Positions 30,474-36,578 of a stretch of 38,550 bases of DNA are shown one piece after another; position 1 is the stretch's first letter, and each line of letters starts with the position of its first letter. Source of the stretch: an uncultured Oscillospiraceae bacterium (GTDB lineage Bacteria > Bacillota > Clostridia > Oscillospirales > Oscillospiraceae); contig CAKTPC010000006.1 of the NCBI GenBank assembly GCA_934590505.1, positions 1-38,550 of the forward strand, read 5' to 3'. The translations under genes were made by a program, and so were the position numbers. Below the pieces are notes generated by a model that did no database searches, was not told where the DNA came from, and saw nothing but the letters and a program-made list of their open reading frames with translations.

Positions 30474-31073
30474 TCATACAATCTCGCCCGTCGCCGGGTC
30501 TGTGTCTGGGATGTTCTCTATACGGGCGAGCTCGTCTTGCATAGCTTGGGCGAATGCGTCAGCAGTGTCAGCGTTGCTCACATTGATCAGAGCTTTCTCC
30601 GGCTCGATGATTGCCGCGAGCATGAGCCCCTGTTTCGCGGCGATGTACTCGCCTGTGCGTCCACCCTCTCGGAGGTAGATTATAGGATCGTCCTCTCTGC
30701 CGAGTAGTGGCTTCAGGTACTCCGAGTTGATGAACAGCAGGCCGCTCTCGCACTGACGTCGGTAAGCATTGTAAATGGTGTTGCCTATGACTATCCGGAT
30801 TGGGGCGTCGTTAAGAAGTTTCTCGCCTACGGCATTGTCGCTGATGTCGTAATAATCGGGGATGCTCTCATGCTCGACCACGATCTTCTTCATCTCTTTG
30901 TCCGTGATTGACATCACGGGGCCGACGGTATCGCTGTCAAGTATCGGCAGGGAATACAGCGGATATATAACCGCGTTCGTGCCGCACCACTGCACATCAC
31001 TGCCGTCCGGCTCATCGTATAGCTTGATGAGATTGGCGCGCTTGCAGATACCGGCAATCTTATTTATTTTCAT
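30474..31073 (-). CDS. Conserved phage protein, unknown function (199 aa)
   Basis: ATG 31073 is chosen because GGAGG lies six bases before it. The protein has a mixed alpha/beta look (IDLYDEPDGSDVQWCGT-type start, YPLYSLPILDSDTVGPVMSI). The final 40 residues are helical (NADTADAFAQAMQDELARIE). The first part resembles clamp-like phage proteins that begin with a short helix and QWCGTNAVIYPL. I recognise it from early regions of Clostridia phages only as hypothetical. It overlaps the VRR-NUC gene by 14 bases. Confidence 0.7.
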   Translation of the reverse strand: MKINKIAGICKRANLIKLYDEPDGSDVQWCGTNAVIYPLYSLPILDSDTVGPVMSITDKEMKKIVVEHESIPDYYDISDNAVGEKLLNDAPIRIVIGNTIYNAYRRQCESGLLFINSEYLKPLLGREDDPIIYLREGGRTGEYIAAKQGLMLAAIIEPEKALINVSNADTADAFAQAMQDELARIENIPDTDPATGEIV

Positions 31074-31476
31074 ATTCACCCTCCATGTAGTCTGTGATGA
31101 TCTTCGCTGCCTGCTCCCAGCCGTAGGCTACGGCAGCCGCGTAGCCCTGCTCGCGCAGGTCGGCAAGCCATGTGTTCTGATTCTTCGTGGTGGTGTTCCC
31201 GTGCTGACGCTTCAGCTCTATGAACAGCCCGTGATAGCCGCAGCGGGCCACCGGCAAGAAGATGTCCGGCACACCGGACTTCACGCCCTCGGCGCGGAAG
31301 CGCCCGGCCTCGGCCTTGTTCCGCTTCCCGCCGTTGGGGATGTGGAACATCAAGGTCAGTTCCGGGTACCAGTAAGTGCGCATCTGCGCCCAGGAGAAAA
31401 GTGTTTTCTGCTCATCGCTTTCAGTAGGGCAGGGCATCTTCTTCCGGGCGCTCGCTGCGGTCATTGTTGTTTCCAT
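31060..31476 (-). CDS. VRR-NUC domain nuclease (138 aa)
   Basis: The start at ATG 31476 follows GGAGGG by nine bases; a longer frame reaches 31539 but overlaps a neighbour. The domain shows the usual PD-(D/E)XK order: an N-terminal E (SDEQKTLFSWAQMR), FHIPNGGKRN, GVKSGVPDIFLPVA (Asp) and GLFIELKRQHG (Glu-x-Lys), then QNTWLADLREQGYAAAVAYG. Phage VRR-NUC proteins resolve or trim branched DNA during replication or packaging. It belongs to the early block. Confidence 0.93.
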   Translation of the reverse strand: METTMTAASARKKMPCPTESDEQKTLFSWAQMRTYWYPELTLMFHIPNGGKRNKAEAGRFRAEGVKSGVPDIFLPVARCGYHGLFIELKRQHGNTTTKNQNTWLADLREQGYAAAVAYGWEQAAKIITDYMEGEYENK

Positions 31477-31732
31477 ATATCTGTTCCCTCCAGTCGCCCT
31501 TGTACTGTGCCCGCGTGTCGCGGCTGCGCACTGGAACACTGCGCTGACGCTGACGCGTGAGCATGTACTTGGGCATGTAACTGTACTGCGCTCCCGCTCT
31601 TCCGCAATGAAAGCAGGGGCTGTTGTCTGCGATGTGGATCATGACGTACTTGCCGTCATGGGTGAAGTTCTGGTAGTGCTTGGGGCAAAGGCTTATGTAC
31701 TGCCGGAACGTGTCTTTTTTCTGAGTGCTCAT
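31421..31732 (-). CDS. Small Cys/His protein (103 aa)
   Basis: The first 60 residues look natural (TFRQYISLCPKHYQNFTHDG, DNSPCFHCGRAGAQYSYMPK) with CPKH and CFHC as possible zinc ligands. The last 20 residues overlap the VRR-NUC gene in another frame and may be an unselected tail. ATG 31732 overlaps the previous stop (GGATGA). Similar small CxxH/CxxC proteins occur in Clostridia phages. Function unknown. Confidence 0.6.
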   Translation of the reverse strand: MSTQKKDTFRQYISLCPKHYQNFTHDGKYVMIHIADNSPCFHCGRAGAQYSYMPKYMLTRQRQRSVPVRSRDTRAQYKGDWREQIYGNNNDRSERPEEDALPY

Positions 31733-31983
31733 CCTGTCTGTACAAAGGGCTTCCGCCGTGGCTTCTTTCCGGTGCGCGGCTCGTACAGCATGCAGTCCGC
31801 AGGCTGGCGCTTGTCTGGGGGGTGCTGCGCCGCGCGGGTGTGGCCGGTCACAAGAGCATAGTCGCAGCTGTACACGCCGTATGCGTTATTGCTGGTCGCC
31901 CGGTACTTGCAGTTCTTATGCTTGCAGGAGCGGAGCTTAAACTCTTCCTGCTCATGCTCTGCCGCTCTTTCTTCCTCCGGCAT
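31729..31983 (-). CDS. Small Cys-rich phage protein (84 aa)
   Basis: The cysteine pattern CKHKNCKYR, then YSCDYALVTGHTRAAQHPPD and ADCMLYEPRTG is typical of a small zinc-binding protein frequent in Clostridia phages (the GHxR and YEPR phrases recur). GGAGG precedes ATG 31983. It overlaps the coiled-coil gene by 32 bases. Function unknown; probably nucleic-acid or protein binding. Confidence 0.75.
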   Translation of the reverse strand: MPEEERAAEHEQEEFKLRSCKHKNCKYRATSNNAYGVYSCDYALVTGHTRAAQHPPDKRQPADCMLYEPRTGKKPRRKPFVQTG

Positions 31984-32179
31984 GCCTCTTCTCCTCCTCT
32001 CTGATCTTATTTTTGAGAGCCTTGACGCCGGCTACAAGGCCGTCATACTTGGCGCGCAGCTCCGCGTTCTCCTCGGCCATGTCGGCAAGTGCCTTGCAGA
32101 GACGGTCGTTCTCGCGGTGCAGACGGTCGTTCTCAGCCTGAAGCGCTGCGTCCGTCATGGTGTATATGGGTCTGCTCAT
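31952..32179 (-). CDS. Coiled-coil small protein (75 aa)
   Basis: ATG 32179 overlaps the stop of the gene above (ATGA), which fixes the start; the frame runs further upstream but that part overlaps a membrane protein gene. The product (TDAALQAENDRLHRENDRLC, ALADMAEENAELRAKYDGLV) is one continuous coiled coil with a basic end. It is probably a dimer. Function unknown. Confidence 0.75.
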   Translation of the reverse strand: MSRPIYTMTDAALQAENDRLHRENDRLCKALADMAEENAELRAKYDGLVAGVKALKNKIREEEKRHAGGRKSGRA

Positions 32180-32442
32180 CTGCGCCTCACTTTCTCGCCG
32201 TCCGGCATGGTGAAATACTGTGCGTCCATCACTGCCGGTGCCGGTGTTGGTCTGCTGCGGCGGTGCGCGGCGCGGCTGCGCGGGCGCTCGCCCAGCTGCT
32301 GTACCTTGGCCGGATCTGCCCAGCCCTGTTCCTCCGCGATTTCCTTGATCTCCGCCGCATACTCGCCGACGATATCCAAATAGATCGTCACGATGATCAT
32401 AATGCCCGCCGAGATCAGCAGGCATATTGTCCCTGTGCTCAT
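32176..32442 (-). CDS. Small single-pass membrane protein (88 aa)
   Basis: ATG 32442 follows GGAAGGA. Residues 3-24 (TGTICLLISAGIMIIVTIYL) form one membrane segment with the N-terminus outside or in the membrane. The rest is a charged cytoplasmic part (EEQGWADPAKVQQL, MPDGEKVRRR). Two short membrane proteins lie in a row here (with the 45-aa gene), suggesting a small membrane complex. Function unknown. Confidence 0.7.
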   Translation of the reverse strand: MSTGTICLLISAGIMIIVTIYLDIVGEYAAEIKEIAEEQGWADPAKVQQLGERPRSRAAHRRSRPTPAPAVMDAQYFTMPDGEKVRRR

Positions 32443-32576
32443 AGTCCTTCCTCCTTCCACGCGCGTTCACTCGCCGCGTGGCGCTCTTCGATTTCACACA
32501 CTGCCTGTCTGAACAGGCAGCCGATAAGGTACGCGACCGCTGCCGTCACGGTCAGCCATGACATTGGGTTATCCAT
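32439..32576 (-). CDS. 45-aa single-pass membrane protein
   Basis: The start is ATG 32576, overlapping the end of the 73-aa gene; AAGGAGC precedes it. Residues 6-22 (SWLTVTAAVAYLIGCLF) form one membrane helix, followed by a charged tail (CEIEERHAASERAWKEEGL). Its stop overlaps the next start (ATGA). It may work with the 88-aa membrane protein downstream. Function unknown. Confidence 0.65.
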   Translation of the reverse strand: MDNPMSWLTVTAAVAYLIGCLFRQAVCEIEERHAASERAWKEEGL

Positions 32577-32790
32577 CTTCTGCGGCTCCTTTCCTCCCGG
32601 CCAACTCCGCCTTGACAGCGGTGCTGATCCTCTGGAAAGCTTCATAGTCGAGCTGGCGAATCTCGTTCGCAAGCTCAAACATCTCCTCCGTGCGCTTGGT
32701 TATGAGGTGTTCGGCTTCTGCCGCGCACTTCTCCAGATCGCGCAGTCCCATCTGTCGGAACTGTGTCTCTGCAGCTGTAAGCTTGTCCAT
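32569..32790 (-). CDS. Small helical phage protein (73 aa)
   Basis: The protein is helical and charged (LRDLEKCAAEAEHLITKRTE, EEMFELANEIRQLDYEAFQR). GGGGGAG precedes ATG 32790. It has the look of small early phage regulators or inhibitors but no recognisable family. It opens the run of small, overlapping genes that continues to 31060. Confidence 0.7.
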   Translation of the reverse strand: MDKLTAAETQFRQMGLRDLEKCAAEAEHLITKRTEEMFELANEIRQLDYEAFQRISTAVKAELAGRKGAAEDG

Positions 32791-32821
32791 TGTTTTCTCT
32801 CCCCCTTGATTTCTGCCGCGG

Positions 32822-33055
32822 TTATGCCGACGGCTTATTCTCCGCAGACCCCCACCAGAACTCTATAAAAGGCCGGCGGGGAATCCTAACGGTGCGGTTT
32901 GTAACTGAGACGCGATACCCGAGCTTCTCCGGAGCGTCATGCGCCTGCAGCCTGATTGCGTGTGGGTTGCAGTTGAGCGCCTTAGCGGCCTGCTCCGGTG
33001 TGAGATCGATACAGTCCAGCGATTCAAGCCAATCGCGAGCTTCTGAGGATGTCAC
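32822..33055 (-). CDS. Helix-turn-helix DNA-binding protein, excisionase-like (77 aa)
   Basis: A GTG start at 33055 is preferred because AAGGAGG lies six bases before it; a longer frame upstream overlaps the 50-aa gene. The N-terminal part (SLDCIDLTPEQAAKALNCNP, HAIRLQAHD) is a winged-helix or MerR/Xis-like helix-turn-helix, and VSVTNRTVRIPRRPFIEFWW forms the wing and end. Early position fits an excisionase or an early DNA-binding regulator. Which of these it is cannot be decided. Confidence 0.7.
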   Translation of the reverse strand: MTSSEARDWLESLDCIDLTPEQAAKALNCNPHAIRLQAHDAPEKLGYRVSVTNRTVRIPRRPFIEFWWGSAENKPSA

Positions 33056-33066
33056 ATTCTGCCTCC

Positions 33067-33219
33067 TTACTTGTCCTGCGGCGCGGGCGTGGTGGCCTTG
33101 AGCGCCGCCGTGGCATTGACACCAAGCACGAAGCCCGTGCACATATTCTGCTTCTCCGGCGGCAGCTGTCTGAGCTGCTCTATCGCCTCTTCAAGTTCCT
33201 TCTTCATCTCATCGCTCAT
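33067..33219 (-). CDS. Small phage protein (50 aa)
   Basis: ATG 33219 follows GGAGG by nine bases. A charged helix (EMKKELEEAIEQLRQLPPEK) precedes NMCTGFVLGVNATAALK, a pattern seen in a family of small Clostridia phage proteins (QxxxxxxLPPEKQxxVxGFxxG). Its stop precedes the GTG of the helix-turn-helix gene by 11 bases. It is the first protein gene after the 540-bp noncoding gap. Function unknown. Confidence 0.75.
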   Translation of the reverse strand: MSDEMKKELEEAIEQLRQLPPEKQNMCTGFVLGVNATAALKATTPAPQDK

Positions 33220-33265
33220 TGTCGTTTACCTCCATTCATGCCCAGCAGGGCTTTATTAACACGAA

Positions 33266-33294
33266 TTGACTAACGCGCAGCCCGGTGTTACTAT
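33266..33294 (+). promoter_or_regulatory. Sigma-A promoter of a + strand RNA
   Basis: TTGACT (33266-33271), a 17-bp spacer and TACTAT (33289-33294) point rightward, antisense to the early operon. Start would be near 33301. The -35 box overlaps the left arm of a 13-bp inverted repeat. Confidence 0.75.
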
Positions 33295-33300
33295 TGGCAT

Positions 33301-33598
33301 ATCCCATCATTGAAGAGAGGTGAGAGCCGTGCAGCGCCTTGTGCGAGGCATTGTTTTTACCCCCGAGTTCCAGACTAAAGCACCTGCGGGATGCTCGATG
33401 GGGTAGGCAGTCCGGGTCTGCCAAAGTGAACGGCGCGCTATAGAAACGCAGCCCCAATATGCGTATCAGGCATTAGGCGTACCGCCTATGCGCGGCGGTA
33501 AAGCACCTCCGCCGCAGCACCTGATTGCACCGCGTTCTGGTAAACAAGCCGGAGAGAAAGGCATTTGCTTATTGGGGGCAGATGCCTTTTCTCTTTTT
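33301..33598 (+). ncRNA. Candidate ~300-nt structured RNA of unknown class
   Basis: A strong promoter (33266-33294) and an intrinsic terminator (33553-33598) define the unit. It has competing hairpins: TAGGCG/CGCCTA (33474-33488), ACCGCC/GGCGGT (33481-33499) and GCGGCGG/CCGCCGC (33492-33515), all enclosed by ATCAGG/CCTGAT (33465-33470, 33520-33525). A 10-mer TAAAGCACCT repeats at 33376 and 33499. A short frame (GTG 33329 to 33406, 25 aa, preceded by AGAGAGGTG) could be translated. It is antisense to the untranslated part of the early transcript. Alternatives: regulatory RNA, a leader-peptide RNA, or a structured single-strand origin. It fits no class I recognise. Confidence 0.6.
33553..33598 (+). 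terminator. Terminator of the + strand RNA
   Basis: A ~16-bp stem (33553-33568 with 33578-33594, one bulge and a G-U pair), 9-nt loop and CTTTTT end. It works on the + strand only; the - strand side lacks a T tract. Confidence 0.85.
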
Positions 33599-33761
33599 GC
33601 CATTCGCCGGGAAGAGCCCCGTCTGTGTCGCTACCACAGGCGGCGGACGCCCTTTTTCTGCGCGTTAGTCCTCACTCTGCGTTTATCCGGGCTTGTGACC
33701 GGCTCGCGCTCTCGCGCAAGGCCGCATTAAGGTGGGCGGGGATTGCCGCCCGGTGGTGACG
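33599..33761. other. Rest of the noncoding gap
   Basis: No gene is visible. CCGTCTGTG/CACAGGCGG (9 bp, 7-nt loop) around 33619-33643 and GGGCGG/CCGCCC (33735-33752) form hairpins. The right arm of the 13-bp inverted repeat lies at 33658-33670. These could be part of the leftward early leader. Confidence 0.5.
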
Positions 33762-34067
33762 TCAAATTTCAAGCCAGGCCATCAGATGTTCCGCTTCGCT
33801 CTCGTCCTGCCGCTCGGTAAAACCGGCGTCATGCAGCGCAAGGATAATATCTCGGCGGCAGTTTTCCGGGACGTCGCTATCACTGCACAGCCAGATTGCA
33901 GTTGCAATCTGCTCAATGCCTGCGCCCTGTTCGTTCATTTCAAACAGCTTTTCGTACTGTCTGCTGCTGCCGCAAGTGAACCAACCGTGTTCGATGCAAA
34001 GGCCGCGAAGCTTGTCGTTGTCGATACGCCCATCTCTGGCTTCATAATTAAAAAGTCCCATTGTCAT
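33762..34067 (-). CDS. Conserved early phage protein (101 aa)
   Basis: GAGAGGAG precedes ATG 34067. The protein is acidic and helical (LRGLCIEHGWFTCGSSRQYE, IEQIATAIWLCSDSDVPENC, DIILALHDAGFTE) with an N-terminal FNYEARDGRI. I recognise it as a hypothetical protein of Firmicutes phages and conjugative elements, often encoded near the start of the early operon. Function unknown. It is the second gene of the leftward early transcript. Confidence 0.75.
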   Translation of the reverse strand: MTMGLFNYEARDGRIDNDKLRGLCIEHGWFTCGSSRQYEKLFEMNEQGAGIEQIATAIWLCSDSDVPENCRRDIILALHDAGFTERQDESEAEHLMAWLEI

Positions 34068-34079
34068 TCTCCTCTCAAA

Positions 34080-34232
34080 TCACCATCGGTCAAAGTCATT
34101 CAGGATGTATTCGCGATTTTCAGGTGTGTCCGGCAGGTTGTAGCCAGAATAGTCATCTCCGAGGAACAAATTACCGTCATCGTTGATCCCGCAGGTCAGG
34201 CCGGTTTCTTCGTCTTTTCTCCAAATAGTCAT
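34080..34232 (-). CDS. First early gene, 50-aa protein
   Basis: ATG 34232 follows GGAGG by seven bases and lies about 45 bases after the predicted start of the early transcript. The product (TIWRKDEETGLTCGINDDGN, DDYSGYNLPDTPENREYILN) is acidic and rich in Asp, Asn and Tyr, with no known motif. As the first leftward gene it might be an antirepressor or anti-host protein; that is only a guess from position. Confidence 0.7.
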   Translation of the reverse strand: MTIWRKDEETGLTCGINDDGNLFLGDDYSGYNLPDTPENREYILNDFDRW

Positions 34233-34284
34233 TGCATGTCCTCCTTTTCGTGTTCGCAGTTGATTTGTTTTTCAACTTGGTTCG

Positions 34285-34313
34285 AGTATAAATCAACTTA
34301 GTCAGAATGTCAA
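34285..34313 (-). promoter_or_regulatory. Early leftward promoter
   Basis: On the - strand TTGACA (34313-34308), 17-bp spacer, TATACT (34290-34285). An operator half-site lies inside the spacer and touches the -10 box, so repressor binding would block it. Confidence 0.88.
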
Positions 34314-34339
34314 GCATTAATTTCTAACTAAGTTGATTT
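34290..34339. promoter_or_regulatory. Paired operators of the divergent switch
   Basis: AAATCAACTTAGT (34290-34302) and its exact reverse complement ACTAAGTTGATTT (34327-34339) form a 13-bp inverted repeat. Weaker copies are TTCAACTTGG (34271-34280) and CAGTTGATTT (34257-34266). They lie between the divergent promoters and are the likely repressor sites. Confidence 0.85.
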
Positions 34340-34345
34340 TTATTC

Positions 34346-34374
34346 TTGACATTTTTCAACCGTGCCCTTATACT
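34346..34374 (+). promoter_or_regulatory. Repressor promoter
   Basis: TTGACA (34346-34351), 17-bp spacer and TATACT (34369-34374). It starts seven bases after the right operator arm, so bound repressor could either activate or limit its own gene. Confidence 0.88.
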
Positions 34375-34398
34375 TCATGTTGAAAGGGGGTGATTCCG

Positions 34399-34803
34399 AT
34401 GAACACCCGCATAAAGGCGCTTCGTAAGTCCGAGGGGCTGACGCTCGAAAAGTTTGGAGAGCGCATCGGTATCTCTAATTCAGCTTGCAGCGCGCTTGAA
34501 ACCGGCAAGAACAATCCCAGTGAGCAGACGATCCGTGCAATCTGCCGCGAGTTCCGCGTCCGTGAAGAGTGGCTGCGCAGCGGCGAGGGCTCGATGTATA
34601 TGCAGCTCACGCCCGATCAGGAACGTGCCGTGTTTCTGGCCAGCGTCACCGCCGGGGAGTCAAGCCCGGAGGTCAACGCTTTCATTGATGCTCTGAAAGC
34701 CACGCCGAACGACGATCTGAAAACCGTCATCGCTTTCATCGGCCGCACCTACGAGGCCTATCAGGAGAACCTCAAAAACGACAAAAGCCCCGACGCGGAT
34801 TAA
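34399..34803 (+). CDS. CI-like XRE repressor without a LexA/S24 domain (134 aa)
   Basis: ATG 34399 follows AAAGGGGGTG at good spacing; a GTG nine bases upstream is part of that site. The first 65 residues are an XRE helix-turn-helix (IKALRKSEGLTLEKFGERIG, SACSALETGKNNPSEQTIRA). The rest (DQERAVFLASVTAGESSPEV, AFIDALKATPNDDLKTVIAF) is a short helical dimerisation region. No Ser/Lys peptidase domain is present, so RecA-driven self-cleavage is unlikely and induction needs another signal, such as an antirepressor. It sits beside the operators. Confidence 0.88.
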   Translation: MNTRIKALRKSEGLTLEKFGERIGISNSACSALETGKNNPSEQTIRAICREFRVREEWLRSGEGSMYMQLTPDQERAVFLASVTAGESSPEVNAFIDALKATPNDDLKTVIAFIGRTYEAYQENLKNDKSPDAD

Positions 34804-34822
34804 ACCGCATCGGGGCTTTTGC
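34783..34822 (+). terminator. Bidirectional terminator at the repressor end
   Basis: AAAAGCCCCGACGCGG (34783-34798) pairs with CCGCATCGGGGCTTTT (34805-34820) with one mismatch. T runs lie on both sides, so it can end the repressor transcript and also the 35-aa leftward gene opposite. Confidence 0.85.
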
Positions 34823-34828
34823 CTTACC

Positions 34829-34936
34829 TCACATGTACAGAACCAAGTAATACAGGTTCTGTAATTTTTTTATGTCCAGCATTCGCAGCAGCCGGACGAT
34901 CTTCTCTATCTCCCGCTCCTTTTCAGTCTCGTTCAA
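34829..34936 (-). CDS. 35-aa leftward peptide opposite the lysogeny genes
   Basis: A TTG start at 34936 follows AGGAGAGGGG by six bases. The sequence (NETEKEREIEKIVRLLRMLD, IKKLQNLYYLVLYM) is one amphipathic helix and resembles small proteins of the type LLxxLDxxKLxxLYxxV that lie beside repressors in Clostridia phages. It is the only - strand gene in the 34.4-38.3 kb block. It may be a small modulator of the switch. Translation is unproven. Confidence 0.6.
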   Translation of the reverse strand: MNETEKEREIEKIVRLLRMLDIKKLQNLYYLVLYM

Positions 34937-35019
34937 GTCGTTCCCCTCTCCTTTTTATGTCAAAATTCTTAAATATGACGAAAAATGATATAAAGTGCAA
35001 TATAGGCACGATAATGCAC

Positions 35020-35058
35020 TTGACTTTTGAGTACTGATGGTGTTAATATTTTATTAAC
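35020..35058 (+). promoter_or_regulatory. Promoter with palindromic operator for the DUF4041 gene
   Basis: TTGACT (35020-35025), 17-bp spacer, TTAATA (35043-35048). GTTAATA/TATTAAC (35042-35058) is a 7-bp palindrome over the -10 box, a likely repressor site. An AT-rich stretch upstream (34965-35015) contains a GTGCA/TGCAC pair. Confidence 0.7.
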
Positions 35059-35097
35059 ATTTCCAGAAAAAGCTATCTGAAAGGTTGGTGTTGATCC

Positions 35098-36372
35098 TTG
35101 TCACTGTTCGGTACAAAAGAAAAGCAAGAAATTGAGGCTTTGAATCAAAAAGTTGCCGAGCTTCAGTCTCAGTTGCTCCCGGAGCAAAACGACTTGAAAC
35201 TCCTGCAAAAGCAAATTGCTGAAGCCACCGCTAAAAAAGAACTGCTCGACGACGAACTCGTTGGTGTCCAGAACCGACTCGACCGGTTGAAAGAAGAAGT
35301 CGTCGAGACTAACGACACTGTGTTGCTTCAAAGCTTCGGGCTCTATACCCCACGGTTCGACTTTGTAAAAGCCGACGATTACAAGGCTCGTTTGCTCGAA
35401 ATACGTGCTAAGCAAAAGGATATGGTAAAGGCCAAGACCGCCGTCTCTGGTTCAAAATCATGGACTGTCAACGGCAGTGAAGCGAAAGGCCGGAAGATGG
35501 TCAGCGATATGCAGAAGCTTCTCCTGCGCGCCTTTAACTCCGAATGTGACGATATAGTCGAGCACGTTACTTACAGTAACATCGAAGCGAGTGAGAAGCG
35601 CATAACGGCCTCTCGCGATGCTATCTCCAAGCTCGGCGATATGATGAGTATCGGAATAACCTCTGGCTATTACAAGCTGAAGATAGACGAGCTGCATCTC
35701 GCTTTTGAGTACGCGCAAAAGAAACAGGACGAAAAAGAGGCACAGAAAGAGGCGCGAGCGCAGATGCGTGAAGCGGCGAAGCTTGCTAAAGAAATCGAGG
35801 CGGCAAGGCTCAAGCTTGAAAAAGAGCAGTCGCATTATCAGAACGCGCTGTCCAAGCTTGACACTCAGCTTGCGAATGCGTCAGATGAAGATCGTCCCGC
35901 CATCGAAGCCAAGCGTGAACAGCTTGTGCGGCAGCTCGATAAAATCGACAAGGAGTTCAAGGATGTCGACTATCGGGAAGCGAACCAGAAAGCCGGTTAT
36001 GTCTACATCATCTCCAACATCGGAGCTTTCGGCGAGAATGTATATAAGATCGGCATGACCCGCCGTCTTGACCCGATGGATAGAGTAGATGAGCTCGGCG
36101 ATGCATCTGTCCCCTTTGACTTTGACGTTCATGCCATGATCTTCTCGGACGATGCCCCGAAACTGGAGGCCGCTCTGCACAACGCCTTTGCCGATAGGAA
36201 GCTCAACTTTGTCAATCAGCGCCGTGAGTTCTTCAATGTGTCTCTCGATGAGATCAAACGCGTTGTAAAAGAGAACTTCGATAAGTCCATAGAATTTACG
36301 GAAATTGCTCCCGCCGAACAGTACCGTGAATCTTTACTGTTGAAGAAAGAAGCAGAGGCGGTCAAGGATTAG
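35098..36372 (+). CDS. DUF4041 protein with T5orf172 (GIY-YIG-like) domain (424 aa)
   Basis: The protein starts at TTG 35098 with a coiled coil (IEALNQKVAELQSQLLPEQN, LVGVQNRLDRLKEEVVETND). DUF4041 spans about residues 75-250. A second coiled coil follows (EKEAQKEARAQMREAAKLAK). The C-terminal 120 residues are a T5orf172/GIY-YIG-like domain (AGYVYIISNIGAFGENVYKI, GMTRRLDPMDRVDELGDASV, EAALHNAF). Such proteins are carried beside phage repressors and in defence islands, so a lysogen-expressed defence or exclusion role is plausible but unproven. It has its own promoter. Confidence 0.9.
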   Translation: MSLFGTKEKQEIEALNQKVAELQSQLLPEQNDLKLLQKQIAEATAKKELLDDELVGVQNRLDRLKEEVVETNDTVLLQSFGLYTPRFDFVKADDYKARLLEIRAKQKDMVKAKTAVSGSKSWTVNGSEAKGRKMVSDMQKLLLRAFNSECDDIVEHVTYSNIEASEKRITASRDAISKLGDMMSIGITSGYYKLKIDELHLAFEYAQKKQDEKEAQKEARAQMREAAKLAKEIEAARLKLEKEQSHYQNALSKLDTQLANASDEDRPAIEAKREQLVRQLDKIDKEFKDVDYREANQKAGYVYIISNIGAFGENVYKIGMTRRLDPMDRVDELGDASVPFDFDVHAMIFSDDAPKLEAALHNAFADRKLNFVNQRREFFNVSLDEIKRVVKENFDKSIEFTEIAPAEQYRESLLLKKEAEAVKD

Positions 36373-36381
36373 TTCCAAGGT

Positions 36382-36412
36382 GTCCCGCCCCTGCTGCAAT
36401 CAGAGGCGGGAC
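36382..36412 (+). terminator. Weak terminator after the DUF4041 gene
   Basis: GTCCCGCC/GGCGGGAC (36382-36389, 36405-36412) with a 15-nt loop and only TTGT after it. It probably ends most DUF4041 transcripts. Confidence 0.55.
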
Positions 36413-36578
36413 TTGTAACAGATATTCCCTTGTAAACCGACTATCTGCTACGGTTACAGGGTATCAGGTAATCTCCATAATGTCCAGCGCCGAATCGGGA
36501 AATCGCTTTCCCATGCAGCAAATACCATAGTTTGTTTACTTTCTTTTTCGGTAAATTATTTTTCGGAGGCGTTCATTT
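36413..36578. other. Gap before the membrane XRE gene
   Basis: No gene is visible. GTAAACCG (36433-36440) and CGGTTAC form an inverted pair; a GGGAAA/TTTCCC hairpin lies at 36497-36512. A poor promoter (TTGTTT, 17 bp, ATTATT near 36533-36561) may serve the next gene. Confidence 0.45.

Larger units (their letters stand above)
33268..33670. repeat. 13-bp inverted repeat bracketing the noncoding block
   Basis: GACTAACGCGCAG (33268-33280) recurs as its exact reverse complement at 33658-33670. Chance of such a pair within 540 bp is low. The arms could be ends of a small inserted element or paired binding sites around the RNA gene. Confidence 0.6.

Noticed and set aside
31952..32497. 181-aa version of the coiled-coil gene
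   Set aside because: Its first 106 codons overlap a well-supported membrane protein gene; the ATG at 32179 overlaps the previous stop and fits better.
33236..33457. Leftward 73-aa frame in the noncoding gap
   Set aside because: No ribosome site, atypical composition and it overlaps the promoter and structured part of the + strand RNA.
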